Assembly: GCF_002995845.1 (NCBI RefSeq)
Contig: NZ_PVXP01000001.1
Location: 103,210-167,209, forward strand
Direction: 5' to 3'
From: Clostridium luticellarii
Lineage (GTDB): Bacteria > Bacillota > Clostridia > Clostridiales > Clostridiaceae
Length of the DNA: 64,000 bases
Of the stretch, positions 1 through 12,698 are shown one piece after another (position 1 is the stretch's first letter; each line of letters opens with the position of its first letter). The notes beneath the pieces were generated by a model. The model made no database searches. It was given only the letters and a program-made list of their open reading frames with translations, and had not been told where the DNA came from. A program made the position numbers and the translations under genes.

Positions 1-64
1 ACAAAAAGTATTAAATTTAGGCAAAATAAAAAAGCTATTTCTAGCCCATATTTTGCCATATATT

Positions 65-178
65 CTATGCTGTATAGTCCTGCCCAGTAATTGTCTTATA
101 TTCATCTGCTGTTACAATATTCTTTTGAACTGCCTACTTCACCATATCCAAAAACGCCCAGCTATTTTTATATCACAT
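65..178 (-). pseudogene. Degenerate XkdX-like phage tail-gene remnant
   Basis: On the minus strand a reading frame runs YKNSWAFLDMVK, a TAG stop, then AVQKNIVTADEYKTITGQDY and a second TAG. The ending ITGQDY and the short length resemble the XkdX family of small proteins encoded next to tail-fibre genes in Firmicute prophages. The apparent ATG at 178 is followed at once by TGA, so the gene is broken in at least two places. It lies beside another phage-like scrap and a broken integrase, which supports a decayed prophage. The family call is by eye only. Confidence 0.45.
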
Positions 179-235
179 GCTCCAAAAAAATAAAATATTT
201 ACTCATTTTATATCATCCTAACTAATACCTTAATA

Positions 236-322
236 TTATTCATATGCAAACCAATTAACTGTATCTGCACCAACATGGACTGGTAAATGAAAATTACCAA
301 AATTTACATAACAATAATTTCT
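236..322 (-). pseudogene. C-terminal scrap of an unknown (possibly tail-fibre) protein
   Basis: A 28-codon minus-strand frame with no start codon reads RNYCYVNFGNFHLPVHVGAD, then TVNWFAYE and a TAA stop. It joins abruptly to the broken integrase on its upstream side and is followed by the XkdX-like scrap. In Bacillus-type prophages XkdX lies just after the tail-fibre gene, so this may be the end of such a protein. I cannot assign a family. Confidence 0.3.
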
Positions 323-323
323 A

Positions 324-849
324 TAACCTGTCTCTTAACTCCAAAACACGAACACCTGTACCTAATAGAAATTTACAAATAACCCAGCTTCTAAATTCTG
401 CAAATCTATTCGTAGTTTGCTTGCCTTTAAGATCTCTTTAATAATATTAATAACTCTTTATCTGTATAAATGTCTTTATACACTTCTTGACGTTTTACAT
501 AGCTATAAGGGAATCTTTCAATATATCCTAATTGCATTCCATATGTTAACATTGGTGTTAGCTTTCTTATATAACTGTTAACTGTAATATCCTTTACTTT
601 TCTTTCATGTTTCAGATATAATTTAAAATCTTCAAACATATTAATATTAATTTCTTTACAATAAAGTTCATCATTTTTTTCAAATTTAAGAAAGTATTTC
701 AATACATTTTTATATCCTCTAATTGTATATTCACTTATCCCATTAGCTTCACATTTTTTAAAATATATTACACACAAGCCTTTAAATAATAATTTCTCTT
801 TCTTAACAATTCCAATTGAATAGCCTGTTTTTCTACCCTTTTTTACCAT
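324..849 (-). pseudogene. Truncated, frameshifted tyrosine recombinase (integrase)
   Basis: From the ATG at 849 (GGGAGGA ribosome site at 856-862) the frame encodes about 140 residues typical of the integrase N-terminal SAM-like core-binding domain (EYTIRGYKNVLKYFLKF, ITVNSYIRKL), ending at a stop at 427. After skipping one T at 429, the minus strand continues as FAEFRSWVICKFLLGTGVRV and LELRDR, the start of the catalytic domain including the box I arginine motif (TGVR). Homology then stops near 324. The rest of the catalytic domain, with its His-x-x-Arg and Tyr, is missing, so the protein is inactive. It lies just behind the guaA terminator, as expected for an element that entered at the guaA 3' end. 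Confidence 0.8.
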
Positions 850-869
850 TTTAAATCCTCCCATGAACA

Positions 870-925
870 AAAAACAAAGTAGTGTACAATAATCAACTTT
901 TTTGTTGAAAATCATACACTACTTT
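870..925 (-). terminator. Terminator of guaBA
   Basis: Arms AAAGTAGTGTA (876-886) and TACACTACTTT (915-925) pair, with an inner TCAAC/GTTGA helix. On the minus strand the stem is followed by GTTTTTTG. It sits directly after the guaA stop, between guaA and the integrase remnant. Confidence 0.8.
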
Positions 926-958
926 AAATTTACAGATGGCTGAAACCCTTGATTTGAC

Positions 959-2491
959 TCATTCCCACTCGATGGTAGAAGGTGGTTTGCTGGTTATATC
1001 GTACACAATTCTGTTTACACCCTTGACTTCATTTACTATCCTTCTGGATACCTTATCCAGTACAGGATAAGGTATCTTGGCCCAGTCCGAAGTCATGGCA
1101 TCCGTGGAAATAACGGCTCTAAGGGCAACAGTGTAGCAGTAGGTTCTCTCATCGCCCATTACCCCTACAGAACGTATATTGGGAAGACAGGCAAAATACT
1201 GCCATATGGATTCATCCAGCCCTGCATCAGCTATTTCCTCCCTGAATATTGCATCTGCCTCTCTGGTTATTTCAAGCTTTTCCTCAGTGATATCACCCAG
1301 AACCCTTATTGCGAGGCCAGGTCCCGGAAAAGGCTGCCTCCATACCAGTTTATGAGGTATTCCCAATTGTTCTCCTACAGCTCTCACTTCATCTTTAAAC
1401 AATTCTCTCAGCGGCTCTATAAGTTTAAAATCCATATTTTCCGGAAGTCCACCTACATTATGGTGACTTTTTATGGTATCAGAAGTACCAAGACCGCTTT
1501 CCACCACATCCGGATATATGGTTCCCTGAACTAAAAATCCTATTTTTCCAAGTTTTTTAGCTTCTTCTTCAAATACCCTTATAAATTCCTCTCCTATTGT
1601 CTTTCTCTTTTTTTCAGGATCGGATATTCCCTTAAGCTTTCCCAAAAATCTGTCTGCAGCATTCACTCTAACAAAATTCATGTCAAACTGTTTTTTAAAT
1701 ACATGTTCCACCTGATTTCCTTCATTTTTTCGAAGGAGTCCATGGTCTACAAAAATACAGGTAAGATTTTTTCCCACAGCTTTATGTACAAGAACTGCCG
1801 CCACGGAAGAATCCACTCCTCCGGACATAGCACATATTACTTTTTGGTTTCCAACCTTTTCTCTGATAAGTTTTACTTTTTCCTCTACAAAAGAGGACAT
1901 AGACCAGTCTGCTTTTAAATTGCAGATTTTAATCAAAAAATTTGTAATCATTTTTTTGCCAAAAGGAGTGTGCTGAACTTCAGGATGAAACTGAACTCCG
2001 TATATCTTTCTGTAATCATCGCCTACAGCTGCTACCGGACATTCGTCGGTAACAGCCAGAATTTTAAACCCCTCCGGTGCACGGGACACCACATCCGTAT
2101 GGCTCATCCAACAGCTCTGAGATCTATCTATTCCGCTGAACAAAACGCTGTCATTATTCAACGTGACATTTGCTTTTCCATACTCTCTGACTACGGCACT
2201 CTTAACTTCTCCACCCAGATTGGCACATATGAATTGATGCCCATAACATATGCCCAAAATAGGAATCCCCAATTTAAAAATCTTCTCACTTATCTTGGGG
2301 GCATTTTCCCCATATACGCTTTTAGGACCACCGGTAAATATTATGCCAGCAGGATTTTTTTCTATTATTTTATCCAAAGGACAAGTATATGGAACTATTT
2401 CACAATATACATTGTTTTCCCTGACCCTTCTTGCTATAAGCTGATTATACTGCCCTCCAAAATCAATTACAATAACCGTCTGCCTATCCAT
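959..2491 (-). CDS. guaA: GMP synthase (glutamine-hydrolysing)
   Basis: Converts XMP, glutamine and ATP to GMP, the last step of guanine nucleotide synthesis. The 510-residue product has an N-terminal class I glutamine amidotransferase domain with the nucleophile motif GICYGHQ and the HPEV histidine/glutamate pair, then an ATP-pyrophosphatase domain with SGGVDSSV, then the dimerisation domain ending TIEWE. I chose the ATG at 2491 because AGGAGG lies six bases upstream (2498-2503); the frame can extend to a GTG at 2509, but that would put the ribosome site inside the gene. It is second in a guaB-guaA operon and is followed by a strong terminator and a broken integrase. Confidence 0.97.
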   Translation of the reverse strand: MDRQTVIVIDFGGQYNQLIARRVRENNVYCEIVPYTCPLDKIIEKNPAGIIFTGGPKSVYGENAPKISEKIFKLGIPILGICYGHQFICANLGGEVKSAVVREYGKANVTLNNDSVLFSGIDRSQSCWMSHTDVVSRAPEGFKILAVTDECPVAAVGDDYRKIYGVQFHPEVQHTPFGKKMITNFLIKICNLKADWSMSSFVEEKVKLIREKVGNQKVICAMSGGVDSSVAAVLVHKAVGKNLTCIFVDHGLLRKNEGNQVEHVFKKQFDMNFVRVNAADRFLGKLKGISDPEKKRKTIGEEFIRVFEEEAKKLGKIGFLVQGTIYPDVVESGLGTSDTIKSHHNVGGLPENMDFKLIEPLRELFKDEVRAVGEQLGIPHKLVWRQPFPGPGLAIRVLGDITEEKLEITREADAIFREEIADAGLDESIWQYFACLPNIRSVGVMGDERTYCYTVALRAVISTDAMTSDWAKIPYPVLDKVSRRIVNEVKGVNRIVYDITSKPPSTIEWE

Positions 2492-2598
2492 TGATTTCCT
2501 CCTAATCACTTAAATAATTGAAGCAATTACCCTGATGTCAAGATCTAATTACATCACTCAAAAAAATCCATCTGTATATGAAAAATAATCTGGTCTTA

Positions 2599-4056
<1,458 letters not shown>

Positions 4057-4197
4057 TTAAATCACTCCTAAAATTATAATATATTGATAATCTTCCTTAA
4101 AATACAATTAATAAAAAGCCCTACTAAATCCATTTACGATGAAATTAATATGGCCCCATTGTGATAATTCCACTCATACTTATTAACTATTTACACC

Positions 4198-4226
4198 ATT
4201 TTATTCAATTTATCTGTTTTTGTCAA
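4198..4226 (-). promoter_or_regulatory. Promoter of guaBA
   Basis: On the minus strand TTGACA (4226-4221), a 17-base spacer and TAAAAT (4203-4198) form a near-consensus sigma-A promoter about 140 bases before the guaB TTG start. Confidence 0.75.
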
Positions 4227-4273
4227 TGTGAATTTATGTTATTTTAGATCACTGGATAAAATTTCATATGTAA

Positions 4274-4305
4274 AATAACCCCATATCTAACGATACGGGG
4301 TTATT
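4274..4305 (-). terminator. Terminator of groESL
   Basis: AATAACCCC and GGGGTTATT pair around a 14-base loop just after the groEL stop. On the minus strand the stem is followed by a T-rich stretch. Confidence 0.75.
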
Positions 4306-4327
4306 GAAATCTATGTGCTCTCTCTAA

Positions 4328-5977
<1,650 letters not shown>

Positions 5978-6020
5978 TCACAACTATGCGTTATAATAAA
6001 TACTTTTTAAATTATTTTTT

Positions 6021-6305
<285 letters not shown>

Positions 6306-6363
6306 CTAAACCCCTCCTTAAAATACTTTAGATTTATTTTAATTTAATTTTTAGCTTTTCTTG

Positions 6364-6390
6364 TTAGCACTCATTAATTCTGAGTGCTAA
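6364..6390 (-). promoter_or_regulatory. CIRCE operator (HrcA binding site)
   Basis: A perfect TTAGCACTC-N9-GAGTGCTAA inverted repeat lies between the probable groES promoter (TATAAT-like bases at about 6396-6405) and the gene. This is the established HrcA repressor site for groESL operons. The rest of the 6306-6621 gap is AT-rich and shows no gene. Confidence 0.97.
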
Positions 6391-6605
6391 TACAATTATT
6401 ATAATAATGAATACCATTTATATTATCAAATTTAAATTTAGTATATATTATACTATTTTTTATAAAAAAACCGTAATTTGCTTTAATTAAATAGATATTT
6501 CAGCTTATTTCTATTAATTTCACAAATATACTAATATGGGAACAGTCTCCGGAAAACCCTACCTTATTATTATTTTCCAACTTGATTTATATATACAATA
6601 AAAAG

Positions 6606-6637
6606 CAATAAGCAGGTATTTTTAAACCTGCTTATTG
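6606..6637 (-). terminator. Terminator overlapping the end of the TVP38-family gene
   Basis: The arms CAATAAGCAGGT and ACCTGCTTATTG pair around a loop that contains the gene's own TAA stop (6622-6624). On the minus strand the stem is followed by CTTTTTATTG. The last codons of the gene form one arm. Confidence 0.8.
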
Positions 6638-7350
6638 TTTTCCGATTGAAATCTTTTTACAACTTTAGATATTATTTTTTCTCCCTTTAACACACCTACT
6701 ACAAACAACAAAATCATTACTACAGCTATACTTACAAGCAGTATTTTATTTCCCGAATACATTTTTGCTCCAAAATAGGCCGAAACAATTATTCCCGGCA
6801 GTCTTGCAAAGGTTGAACACAGCACAAAATTTTTAAGACTAATGCTGGATACTCCACATATATAAGCCAAAATGTCCTTAGGTATTCCCGGAATCAAGTA
6901 CAGTAAAAACACTATGGAATTCACACTTCCCAAATGCAGCACCTTATCAAAAAATTTCAGATGCCTTTTGGACACTATCTTGTCTATAAGAGGCCTCCCG
7001 TACACCCTGGCTATACCATAGTCAATTACACTGCCCGCAGTTATACCTATAATGGACAATATGCTTCCGAACAAAGTACCATATATATACCCTCCTGCAA
7101 TTTGAATGATCTCTCCGGGTATAAAAAAAGCCACTACCTGCAAAACTTGGATAAGCAGAAATACCGATACTCCATATTCTCCATAAGACATTATTATATC
7201 TTTTATTCTATTTGGATCCCTGAATACATATATATATCTATGGTAATATTCATAACCAACAACAGACAATATAACAAATATCACACCTAATACCACATAA
7301 GACCTGTATTCTGCCAGTTTCTTCTTCAATTTTTTACTGTAATTTTTCAC
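6622..7350 (-). CDS. TVP38/TMEM64 (DedA-like, VTT domain) membrane protein
   Basis: A 242-residue integral membrane protein with about six hydrophobic segments and a basic N-terminus (MKNYSKKLKKKLAEYRS). The central part (VVAFFIPGEIIQIAGGYIYG, then ITAGSVIDYGIARVYGRPL and IPGIPKDILAYICGVSSI) matches the VTT/SNARE-associated family, whose bacterial members are linked to lipid scrambling or envelope homeostasis. The substrate is not known from sequence. The start is GTG (7350) behind AAGGTGATACAGG. It appears to be a single-gene unit. Confidence 0.8.
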   Translation of the reverse strand: MKNYSKKLKKKLAEYRSYVVLGVIFVILSVVGYEYYHRYIYVFRDPNRIKDIIMSYGEYGVSVFLLIQVLQVVAFFIPGEIIQIAGGYIYGTLFGSILSIIGITAGSVIDYGIARVYGRPLIDKIVSKRHLKFFDKVLHLGSVNSIVFLLYLIPGIPKDILAYICGVSSISLKNFVLCSTFARLPGIIVSAYFGAKMYSGNKILLVSIAVVMILLFVVGVLKGEKIISKVVKRFQSENNKQV

Positions 7351-7466
7351 CCTGTATCACCTTGATAATATGCTGTATTTTAATACTAATTATATCCCAT
7401 TAATGTTGCTGCATACTTTATTTTAAAATTAATATTAAATGCTTACAGCAATTTTACCACAATAGT

Positions 7467-8957
7467 TTATCTGTTTAAATTCACATCCTCAAATTTTTTT
7501 AAATTTTCATTGGAAATTACAGATTTCTTGTCGGATTGTCTGCTAAATTTAATGAGCTGTGCTCTGGATTTTATGGAATCGATCATAGTACCCGGTCCTC
7601 CGATACATCCCCCCTGACACATCATGCCCTCTATAAAATTACCATTTAGTCTTTTCAATTTGGCCATGTTCATGGTTTTCTTTATCTCGTCTTTTCCGCT
7701 TGCTTTTACAGGAGCAAAAGAAATATCTTTTTTTATTTCACCTATATAATTCTCTATGGCAGCTGTAACTCCGCCCTGCTGGGCAAATCCCCTTCCATAA
7801 AGCGAGGCATCATCTACAGATACATTTTCACATCCATCAAGTTCCACTTCAAAAGCACCCATCAGTGCAGCTAATTCCTCGAAGGTCAGAACATAATCCA
7901 CTGCATCTTTTATAGATTCTCTGCTTATTTCACACTTTTTAGCAGTACAAGGTCCCACAAAGATTACAACTGCATCCTTGTCCTCCTTTTTTATCATTCT
8001 GGCCGCAGCAATCATAGGTGAAACAGTACCGGATATTCTAGATATTTCACCGGGAAATTTTTTCTCAATATATCCCACAAATCCCGGACAGCAGGAACTT
8101 GTCATATACTTGTCCCCTGAATTCATTCTCTCCGAAAATTCATTTGCTTCGTTTACAGTCACCGCATCTGCTCCACAGGCCGCCTCAACCATGCCTTTGA
8201 ATCCCATCCTTTTAAAGGCGTCCTTAATTTGTCCAACTGTAACCTTGACTCCAAATTGTCCCGTTATAGCAGGGGCTACTACTGCATATACATTATTTTT
8301 TTCACACAAAGCTCTGGTTACTTCTGAAATATAACTTCTATCCGATATAGCTCCAAAAGGACATGCAGCCATACAGGCACCGCAGTTTATACAATTTTTC
8401 CTGTCTATCATGGCCTTTTTATTATCTGAATTTATCTCCAAAGCCTCTGTAGGACAAGACTTTTTACAAGGACGCATTACTTCTACTATAGCATTATAAG
8501 GGCATACTTTTTTACACATGCCGCATTCCTTACACAGCTCATGGTCTATTTGAGATCTTCCATTAATTCTCGATATAGCCTTTGCAGGACATACTTCCAT
8601 GCATTTATGCTGTATACAACCTCTACAAGCTTCTGTTACACTGTACTTATATATAGGACATCTATCACAGGCAGCTGAAAGCACATACATTATATGATCC
8701 TTGTCTAAAATGCTTTTCAAATCCAAAGTGATATTATTGTTAGGAACAAACCCTGAAGCCAATAGGGCCCTTTCATATACTACTGCCCTTTCTTTATACA
8801 CACAGCACCTGTATTCAGCCTTATTGTCATCTTGAATTATTTTATAGGGTACCTTTTCCAATTCCTCTTTATTCAACTTATTTTCCATAGTCAAAGAGGC
8901 AACTTCTTTTAGTACCAAATATTTTAATTTTTTCAATGGAGTTTCAAAATTTATCAT
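7467..8957 (-). CDS. [FeFe] hydrogenase, monomeric, group B-like
   Basis: Predicted to couple ferredoxin to proton reduction or H2 oxidation in the cytoplasm. N-terminal iron-sulfur modules are CRGCIQHKCMEVCP, CKECGMCKKVCP, CKKSCP and CINCGACMAACP. The H-cluster domain follows, with L1 TSSCCPGFVGYIEKKFP, L2 VGPCTAKKCE and L3 EGMMCQGGCIGGPG. PCTAKK at L2 (rather than MPCxxKK) and CxGGCxGGPG at L3 are typical of group B enzymes. I prefer the ATG at 8957 (496 aa), seven bases after GGAGG; the frame extends 13 codons further, but that would put the probable promoter and Rex-like site inside the gene. Direction and partner in vivo cannot be read from sequence. Confidence 0.85.
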   Translation of the reverse strand: MINFETPLKKLKYLVLKEVASLTMENKLNKEELEKVPYKIIQDDNKAEYRCCVYKERAVVYERALLASGFVPNNNITLDLKSILDKDHIMYVLSAACDRCPIYKYSVTEACRGCIQHKCMEVCPAKAISRINGRSQIDHELCKECGMCKKVCPYNAIVEVMRPCKKSCPTEALEINSDNKKAMIDRKNCINCGACMAACPFGAISDRSYISEVTRALCEKNNVYAVVAPAITGQFGVKVTVGQIKDAFKRMGFKGMVEAACGADAVTVNEANEFSERMNSGDKYMTSSCCPGFVGYIEKKFPGEISRISGTVSPMIAAARMIKKEDKDAVVIFVGPCTAKKCEISRESIKDAVDYVLTFEELAALMGAFEVELDGCENVSVDDASLYGRGFAQQGGVTAAIENYIGEIKKDISFAPVKASGKDEIKKTMNMAKLKRLNGNFIEGMMCQGGCIGGPGTMIDSIKSRAQLIKFSRQSDKKSVISNENLKKFEDVNLNR

Positions 8958-8995
8958 TGTATCTACCTCCGCAGCAATTAGTAATATATTTTCCA

Positions 8996-9013
8996 TTGTT
9001 TAAATTATAACAG
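8996..9013. promoter_or_regulatory. Possible Rex operator over the hydrogenase promoter
   Basis: TTGTTTAAATTATAACAG differs at three positions from the Rex consensus TTGTTAA-N4-TTAACAA. It covers a perfect minus-strand TATAAT (9009-9004) about 40 bases before the gene, with a weak -35 (GTTACA) 18 bases further up. Rex itself is encoded at 17761-18405. Confidence 0.45.
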
Positions 9014-9212
9014 ATTATAGTTTTAAATGTAACACTATTTATAAAATCAAAAAATATTTTTTAATCCCTTATTTAGCGGCGTTCTACAATATGTTAATTT
9101 TGGATTGAATTATCATCAGATGCATTAATAAATATAGTACAGATAAAAATAGTCCAATTTTTTAGAAATTATTGTGATTTTTACAACAGTATAATTTTTT
9201 TTAGGATTATAT

Positions 9213-9243
9213 AAAAGGTATGGCGGATTTGCCATACCTTTTA
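9213..9243 (-). terminator. Terminator after the DNA glycosylase gene
   Basis: AAAAGGTATGGC and GCCATACCTTTT pair around a six-base loop just beyond the glycosylase stop, with a T-rich 3' side. The remaining 8960-9276 gap holds the hydrogenase promoter region only. Confidence 0.85.
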
Positions 9244-9276
9244 TATATAATTTAGAGCTATTATTGCTTTGGATTG

Positions 9277-10185
9277 TCATATCTTTATATTGTTTTCCCT
9301 AGCATAGTAAAATAAATACTGCTGGGCAAATCCTGATAATTGGCCGAATTTATTTATACCAAAGTTCCTTATCTTTTTCAATGATACATCCGGAGCCAGG
9401 TAAAAATGATTCATGGCTCTTTTAACCCAGACATCCACAGGAAATGCAGAATACTTCTGCATTGAAAAAAGCATAATGCAATCTGCCACCTTGGGTCCTA
9501 TTCCCATAAATTTCTGAAGTTTCTCATGGCACACTTGATCCTCCTGCATTTTGATCCAGTCAATATCGTAGGATTCATCATAATCCTGACGATTTTTAGT
9601 ACCTTTGTAATAAATATTTTGTACAGTATTCACAATATATTTATTTCTAAAACCAGTCCCACAAGCTGCAAGCTCTTCCATAGTTGCATTTTTTAAATTT
9701 TCTATTTTGGGAAAGCTATAATATATTTTTCCCCTGTATTTTATACTATCTCCCCACTTTTGGCTTATATTCCTTATTGCCTTTTTTATCATTGGTATTC
9801 TATTATTGGCTGATATTATAAAGGACACGATCAGTTCAAAAGGATCCTGTTTTAAAAGCCTAATCCCCTTCCCAAAATCCACAGCTTTTTTTAGAATTGG
9901 ATCTTTACCCAGTAAACTTTTTATTTCATCATAATCCCGGTATAGATCAAAATAATCCACCCATATATCCTTAAAATCTTCCCGAGATACATTATACAGC
10001 AATATATCCTTATTTCTTTTTTGAACTTCAATGACTTTTCCAAAAGCCACTCCTATATAATTTCCATTTTCTTCTCTATTCCATCTGAAGCATTGGCCGC
10101 AGTCAAATATATGAGGGAGTTCAAAATTTCTTACGTCCTTTATTACAATACCATCTTCAAAATCTTCTACATAATTAAAATCCAT
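9277..10185 (-). CDS. ogg: 8-oxoguanine DNA glycosylase (OGG1-type HhH-GPD)
   Basis: Base-excision repair enzyme expected to remove 8-oxoguanine and to cleave the abasic site. The 302 residues start with the OGG N-terminal domain (PHIFDCGQCFRW is its hallmark), followed by a helix-hairpin-helix GPD fold. The motif GIGPKVADC carries the expected catalytic lysine and FPVDVW the catalytic aspartate. The ATG is preceded by AAAGGAG. It lies between NfnAB and the hydrogenase with its own terminator, so the redox neighbourhood may be coincidental. Confidence 0.88.
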   Translation of the reverse strand: MDFNYVEDFEDGIVIKDVRNFELPHIFDCGQCFRWNREENGNYIGVAFGKVIEVQKRNKDILLYNVSREDFKDIWVDYFDLYRDYDEIKSLLGKDPILKKAVDFGKGIRLLKQDPFELIVSFIISANNRIPMIKKAIRNISQKWGDSIKYRGKIYYSFPKIENLKNATMEELAACGTGFRNKYIVNTVQNIYYKGTKNRQDYDESYDIDWIKMQEDQVCHEKLQKFMGIGPKVADCIMLFSMQKYSAFPVDVWVKRAMNHFYLAPDVSLKKIRNFGINKFGQLSGFAQQYLFYYARENNIKI

Positions 10186-10251
10186 ATATACGCTCCTTTA
10201 TACAATATAGTTCAAAGTCTTGAGATAGCTTCACCAGTTACTGTGAATTAC

Positions 10252-10288
10252 AAAAAAACTGTGCCAGAATATTCCAGCACAGTTTTTT
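10252..10288 (-). terminator. Terminator of nfnAB
   Basis: AAAAACTGTGC and GCACAGTTTTT pair around a GAATATTC core. On the minus strand the stem ends in seven Ts, immediately after the nfnAB stop. Confidence 0.9.
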
Positions 10289-10290
10289 AA

Positions 10291-12561
10291 TTATCTCTTC
10301 AAATATTCGTCTATGGCCTTCGCTGCTTTTTTACCTGCTCCCATGGCAAGTATTACTGTTGCTGCTCCGGTTACTGCATCTCCGCCAGCATATACGCCCT
10401 CTCTGGTAGTAAGTCCTGTATCTTCCCGTGCCACCAGACATCCACGCTTATTCATTTCAAGCCCTTTTGTAGTGGAAGCTATAAGCGGATTCGGCGAAGT
10501 TCCGAGAGCCATAATCACTGTGTCTACATCCAGATCAAATTCTGAACCCTCTATTTTAACAGGTCTTCTTCTGCCAGATTCATCCGGTTCACCTAATTCC
10601 ATCTTTGCACATCGAATTCCTCTGACCCATCCACTTTCATCTCCCAATATCTCTACGGGGTTTGTCAAAAGGTGGAATTTTATTCCCTCTTCTTCAGCAT
10701 GATGAACTTCTTCCGCCCTAGCCGGCAGTTCCGATTCGGATCTTCTATATACTATATACACTTCTGCTCCAAGTCTCAGTGCTGTTCTTGCAGAATCCAT
10801 GGCTACATTTCCTCCGCCTACTACAGCTACTTTTTTGCCAACCTTTATAGGAGTATCATAATCCTTTTTAAATGCCTTCATAAGATTGCTTCTAGTCAAA
10901 AATTCATTAGCTGAAAACACTCCATTTAAATTTTCTCCAGGTATACCCATAAATCTTGGAAGCCCTGCTCCTGAACCTATAAACACTGCCTGAAAGCCTT
11001 CTTTTTCTATAAGTTGATCTACAGTAATGGTCCTGCCCACTATCACATCTGTCTCTATTTTGACTCCCAGCTTTTTCACATTTTCCACTTCATGATTCAC
11101 TACTGTGTCCTTTGGAAGTCTAAATTCCGGAATACCATATACGAGAACACCACCGGCTTTGTGCAGTGCCTCAAATATAGTTACATCATAACCAAGCTTT
11201 GCCAAATCCCCTGCACAGGTAAGCCCTGAAGGTCCACTTCCTATCACGGCAATCTTCTTCCCATTTTTAGGAAGGGTATCAGACAAATCAATGTTGTTCT
11301 CTCTGGACCAGTCTGCTACAAACCTTTCCAATTTTCCTATAGCAACAGCATCTCCCTTTTTCCCAAGTACACATTTCCCTTCGCATTGAGTTTCCTGGGG
11401 ACATACTCTTCCGCAAACTGCCGGAAGTGCACTGGACTTAGCTATTATTTTGGCAGCCTCTTCAAAATTCCTGTTTTTAACTTGCTCAATAAATTTAGGT
11501 ATACTTATAGAAACAGGGCACTGTGTCACACACATAGGTTTTTTGCAATTCAAACATCTGGATGCTTCCCTGACAGCTTCTTCTTCAGTATATCCAAGAC
11601 ACACCTCATCGAAATTAGTAGCCCTGATTTTAGGATCCTGTTCCTTTATGGGAACTCTCTTCATCCTATCCACTTTTTCTGTATTGCATTCACAGCCCTT
11701 CCTATCGAAAGTATCCCCCTCTTCTTTCTTTAATATTCTCTTTCCCTCTTCGGTTTTATACATAGCCTGCCTTCTCATAGCTTCATCAAAATCTATGAGG
11801 TGTCCATCAAACTCAGGTCCATCTACACAGGCAAATTTTACTTTTCCTCCTACCGTGACCCTGCATGCTCCACACATTCCAGTTCCATCTACCATTATAG
11901 GATTTAAACTCACTATGGTTTTGATTCCATATTTTTTAGTAAGCTGTGTTATAAACTTCATCATTATCATAGGTCCTATGGCAACTACATAATCATAATC
12001 TTTAGTTTTTTTATCAATGAGCTCTTTTAAAAGATCTGTAACAAAGCCTTTATAACCATAACTGCCATCATCAGTAGCTATGTAAAGATTGTCACAAATT
12101 GATTTTAGTTCTTCTTCAAAGAGCAAATAATTTTTAGATTTGCATCCCACTATTACATCCGCATTTATTCCATGCTCATGCAGCCACTTTACCTGTGGAT
12201 ACACTGGTGCAGTTCCCACTCCACCTGCTACAAATATCATATTCTTCTTTTTAAGTTCTTCAATGTCTTTATTTACAAAATCAGAATGCTGACCTAGCGG
12301 CCCGACAAAATCCTCAAAATACTCGCCCACTTCATACCCGGCCATTCTTTTAGTTGAGCCTCCAATGGTCTGAAATACTATCGTAACTGTACCTTTTTCT
12401 GAATCATAATCACAAACAGTTAAAGGTATTCTCTCGCCTTTTTCATCTATTTTCACTATAACAAACTGTCCCGGTAAACAGGCTTTTGCAACTCTTGGTG
12501 CTTCTATATCCATTAAAAATATACTGGGTGCCAGCTCTTTTTTCTCTACTATTTTATACAT
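10291..12561 (-). CDS. nfnAB: NfnAB fusion: NADH-dependent reduced ferredoxin:NADP+ oxidoreductase
   Basis: Electron-bifurcating transhydrogenase that links ferredoxin and NADH to NADPH. Residues 1-290 are NfnA-like: FAD motif RIPLTVCDY, nucleotide loop GGVGTAP (113-119), and a [2Fe-2S] region with D225, C230, C233 and C245. From about 290 it is NfnB/GltD-like: two [4Fe-4S] motifs (CLNCKKPMCVTQCP and CGRVCPQETQCEGKC), FAD loop GSGPSG at 441, and an NADP(H) loop GGGNVAMDSA. In many clostridia these are two genes; here one 756-residue chain carries both, as reported for C. autoethanogenum. ATG start with a GGAAAGGGG site. The absence of a glutamine amidotransferase or glutamate synthase large subunit nearby argues against GltD. 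Confidence 0.92.
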   Translation of the reverse strand: MYKIVEKKELAPSIFLMDIEAPRVAKACLPGQFVIVKIDEKGERIPLTVCDYDSEKGTVTIVFQTIGGSTKRMAGYEVGEYFEDFVGPLGQHSDFVNKDIEELKKKNMIFVAGGVGTAPVYPQVKWLHEHGINADVIVGCKSKNYLLFEEELKSICDNLYIATDDGSYGYKGFVTDLLKELIDKKTKDYDYVVAIGPMIMMKFITQLTKKYGIKTIVSLNPIMVDGTGMCGACRVTVGGKVKFACVDGPEFDGHLIDFDEAMRRQAMYKTEEGKRILKKEEGDTFDRKGCECNTEKVDRMKRVPIKEQDPKIRATNFDEVCLGYTEEEAVREASRCLNCKKPMCVTQCPVSISIPKFIEQVKNRNFEEAAKIIAKSSALPAVCGRVCPQETQCEGKCVLGKKGDAVAIGKLERFVADWSRENNIDLSDTLPKNGKKIAVIGSGPSGLTCAGDLAKLGYDVTIFEALHKAGGVLVYGIPEFRLPKDTVVNHEVENVKKLGVKIETDVIVGRTITVDQLIEKEGFQAVFIGSGAGLPRFMGIPGENLNGVFSANEFLTRSNLMKAFKKDYDTPIKVGKKVAVVGGGNVAMDSARTALRLGAEVYIVYRRSESELPARAEEVHHAEEEGIKFHLLTNPVEILGDESGWVRGIRCAKMELGEPDESGRRRPVKIEGSEFDLDVDTVIMALGTSPNPLIASTTKGLEMNKRGCLVAREDTGLTTREGVYAGGDAVTGAATVILAMGAGKKAAKAIDEYLKR

Positions 12562-12626
12562 ATTTAACCCCTTTCCTGTTTATATCTTACCTATAATAAT
12601 CCTTTATAATTATATCATATAACATG

Positions 12627-12662
12627 AAAAAAGACCATCAAATCATAGATTTGACAGCCTTT
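12627..12662 (-). terminator. Terminator of the crt-bcd-etfBA-hbd operon
   Basis: GGCTGTCAAATC and GATTTGATGGTC (12633-12659) form a 12-bp stem including wobble pairs around a TAT loop. It is followed on the minus strand by TTTTTTC. Confidence 0.75.
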
Positions 12663-12698
12663 TCTAAAACTTTCAAAAGCAATCATCCTGCCTGCAGG

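Noticed and set aside
1352..2494. Open frames on the plus strand within guaA
   Set aside because: They lie opposite a well-conserved gene, lack ribosome sites and show low-complexity composition. The same holds for all similar frames opposite groEL (such as 4740-5249), hbd, nfnAB, acsB, fhs and acsA.
4057..4200. Purine riboswitch before guaB
   Set aside because: The leader of about 130 bases lacks the conserved purine-aptamer core and the paired loops; I saw only AT-rich sequence and a promoter.
8957..8996. Upstream start of the hydrogenase
   Set aside because: It would put the GGAGG ribosome site within the gene and the start over a TATAAT and a Rex-like site; the ATG at 8957 is better placed.
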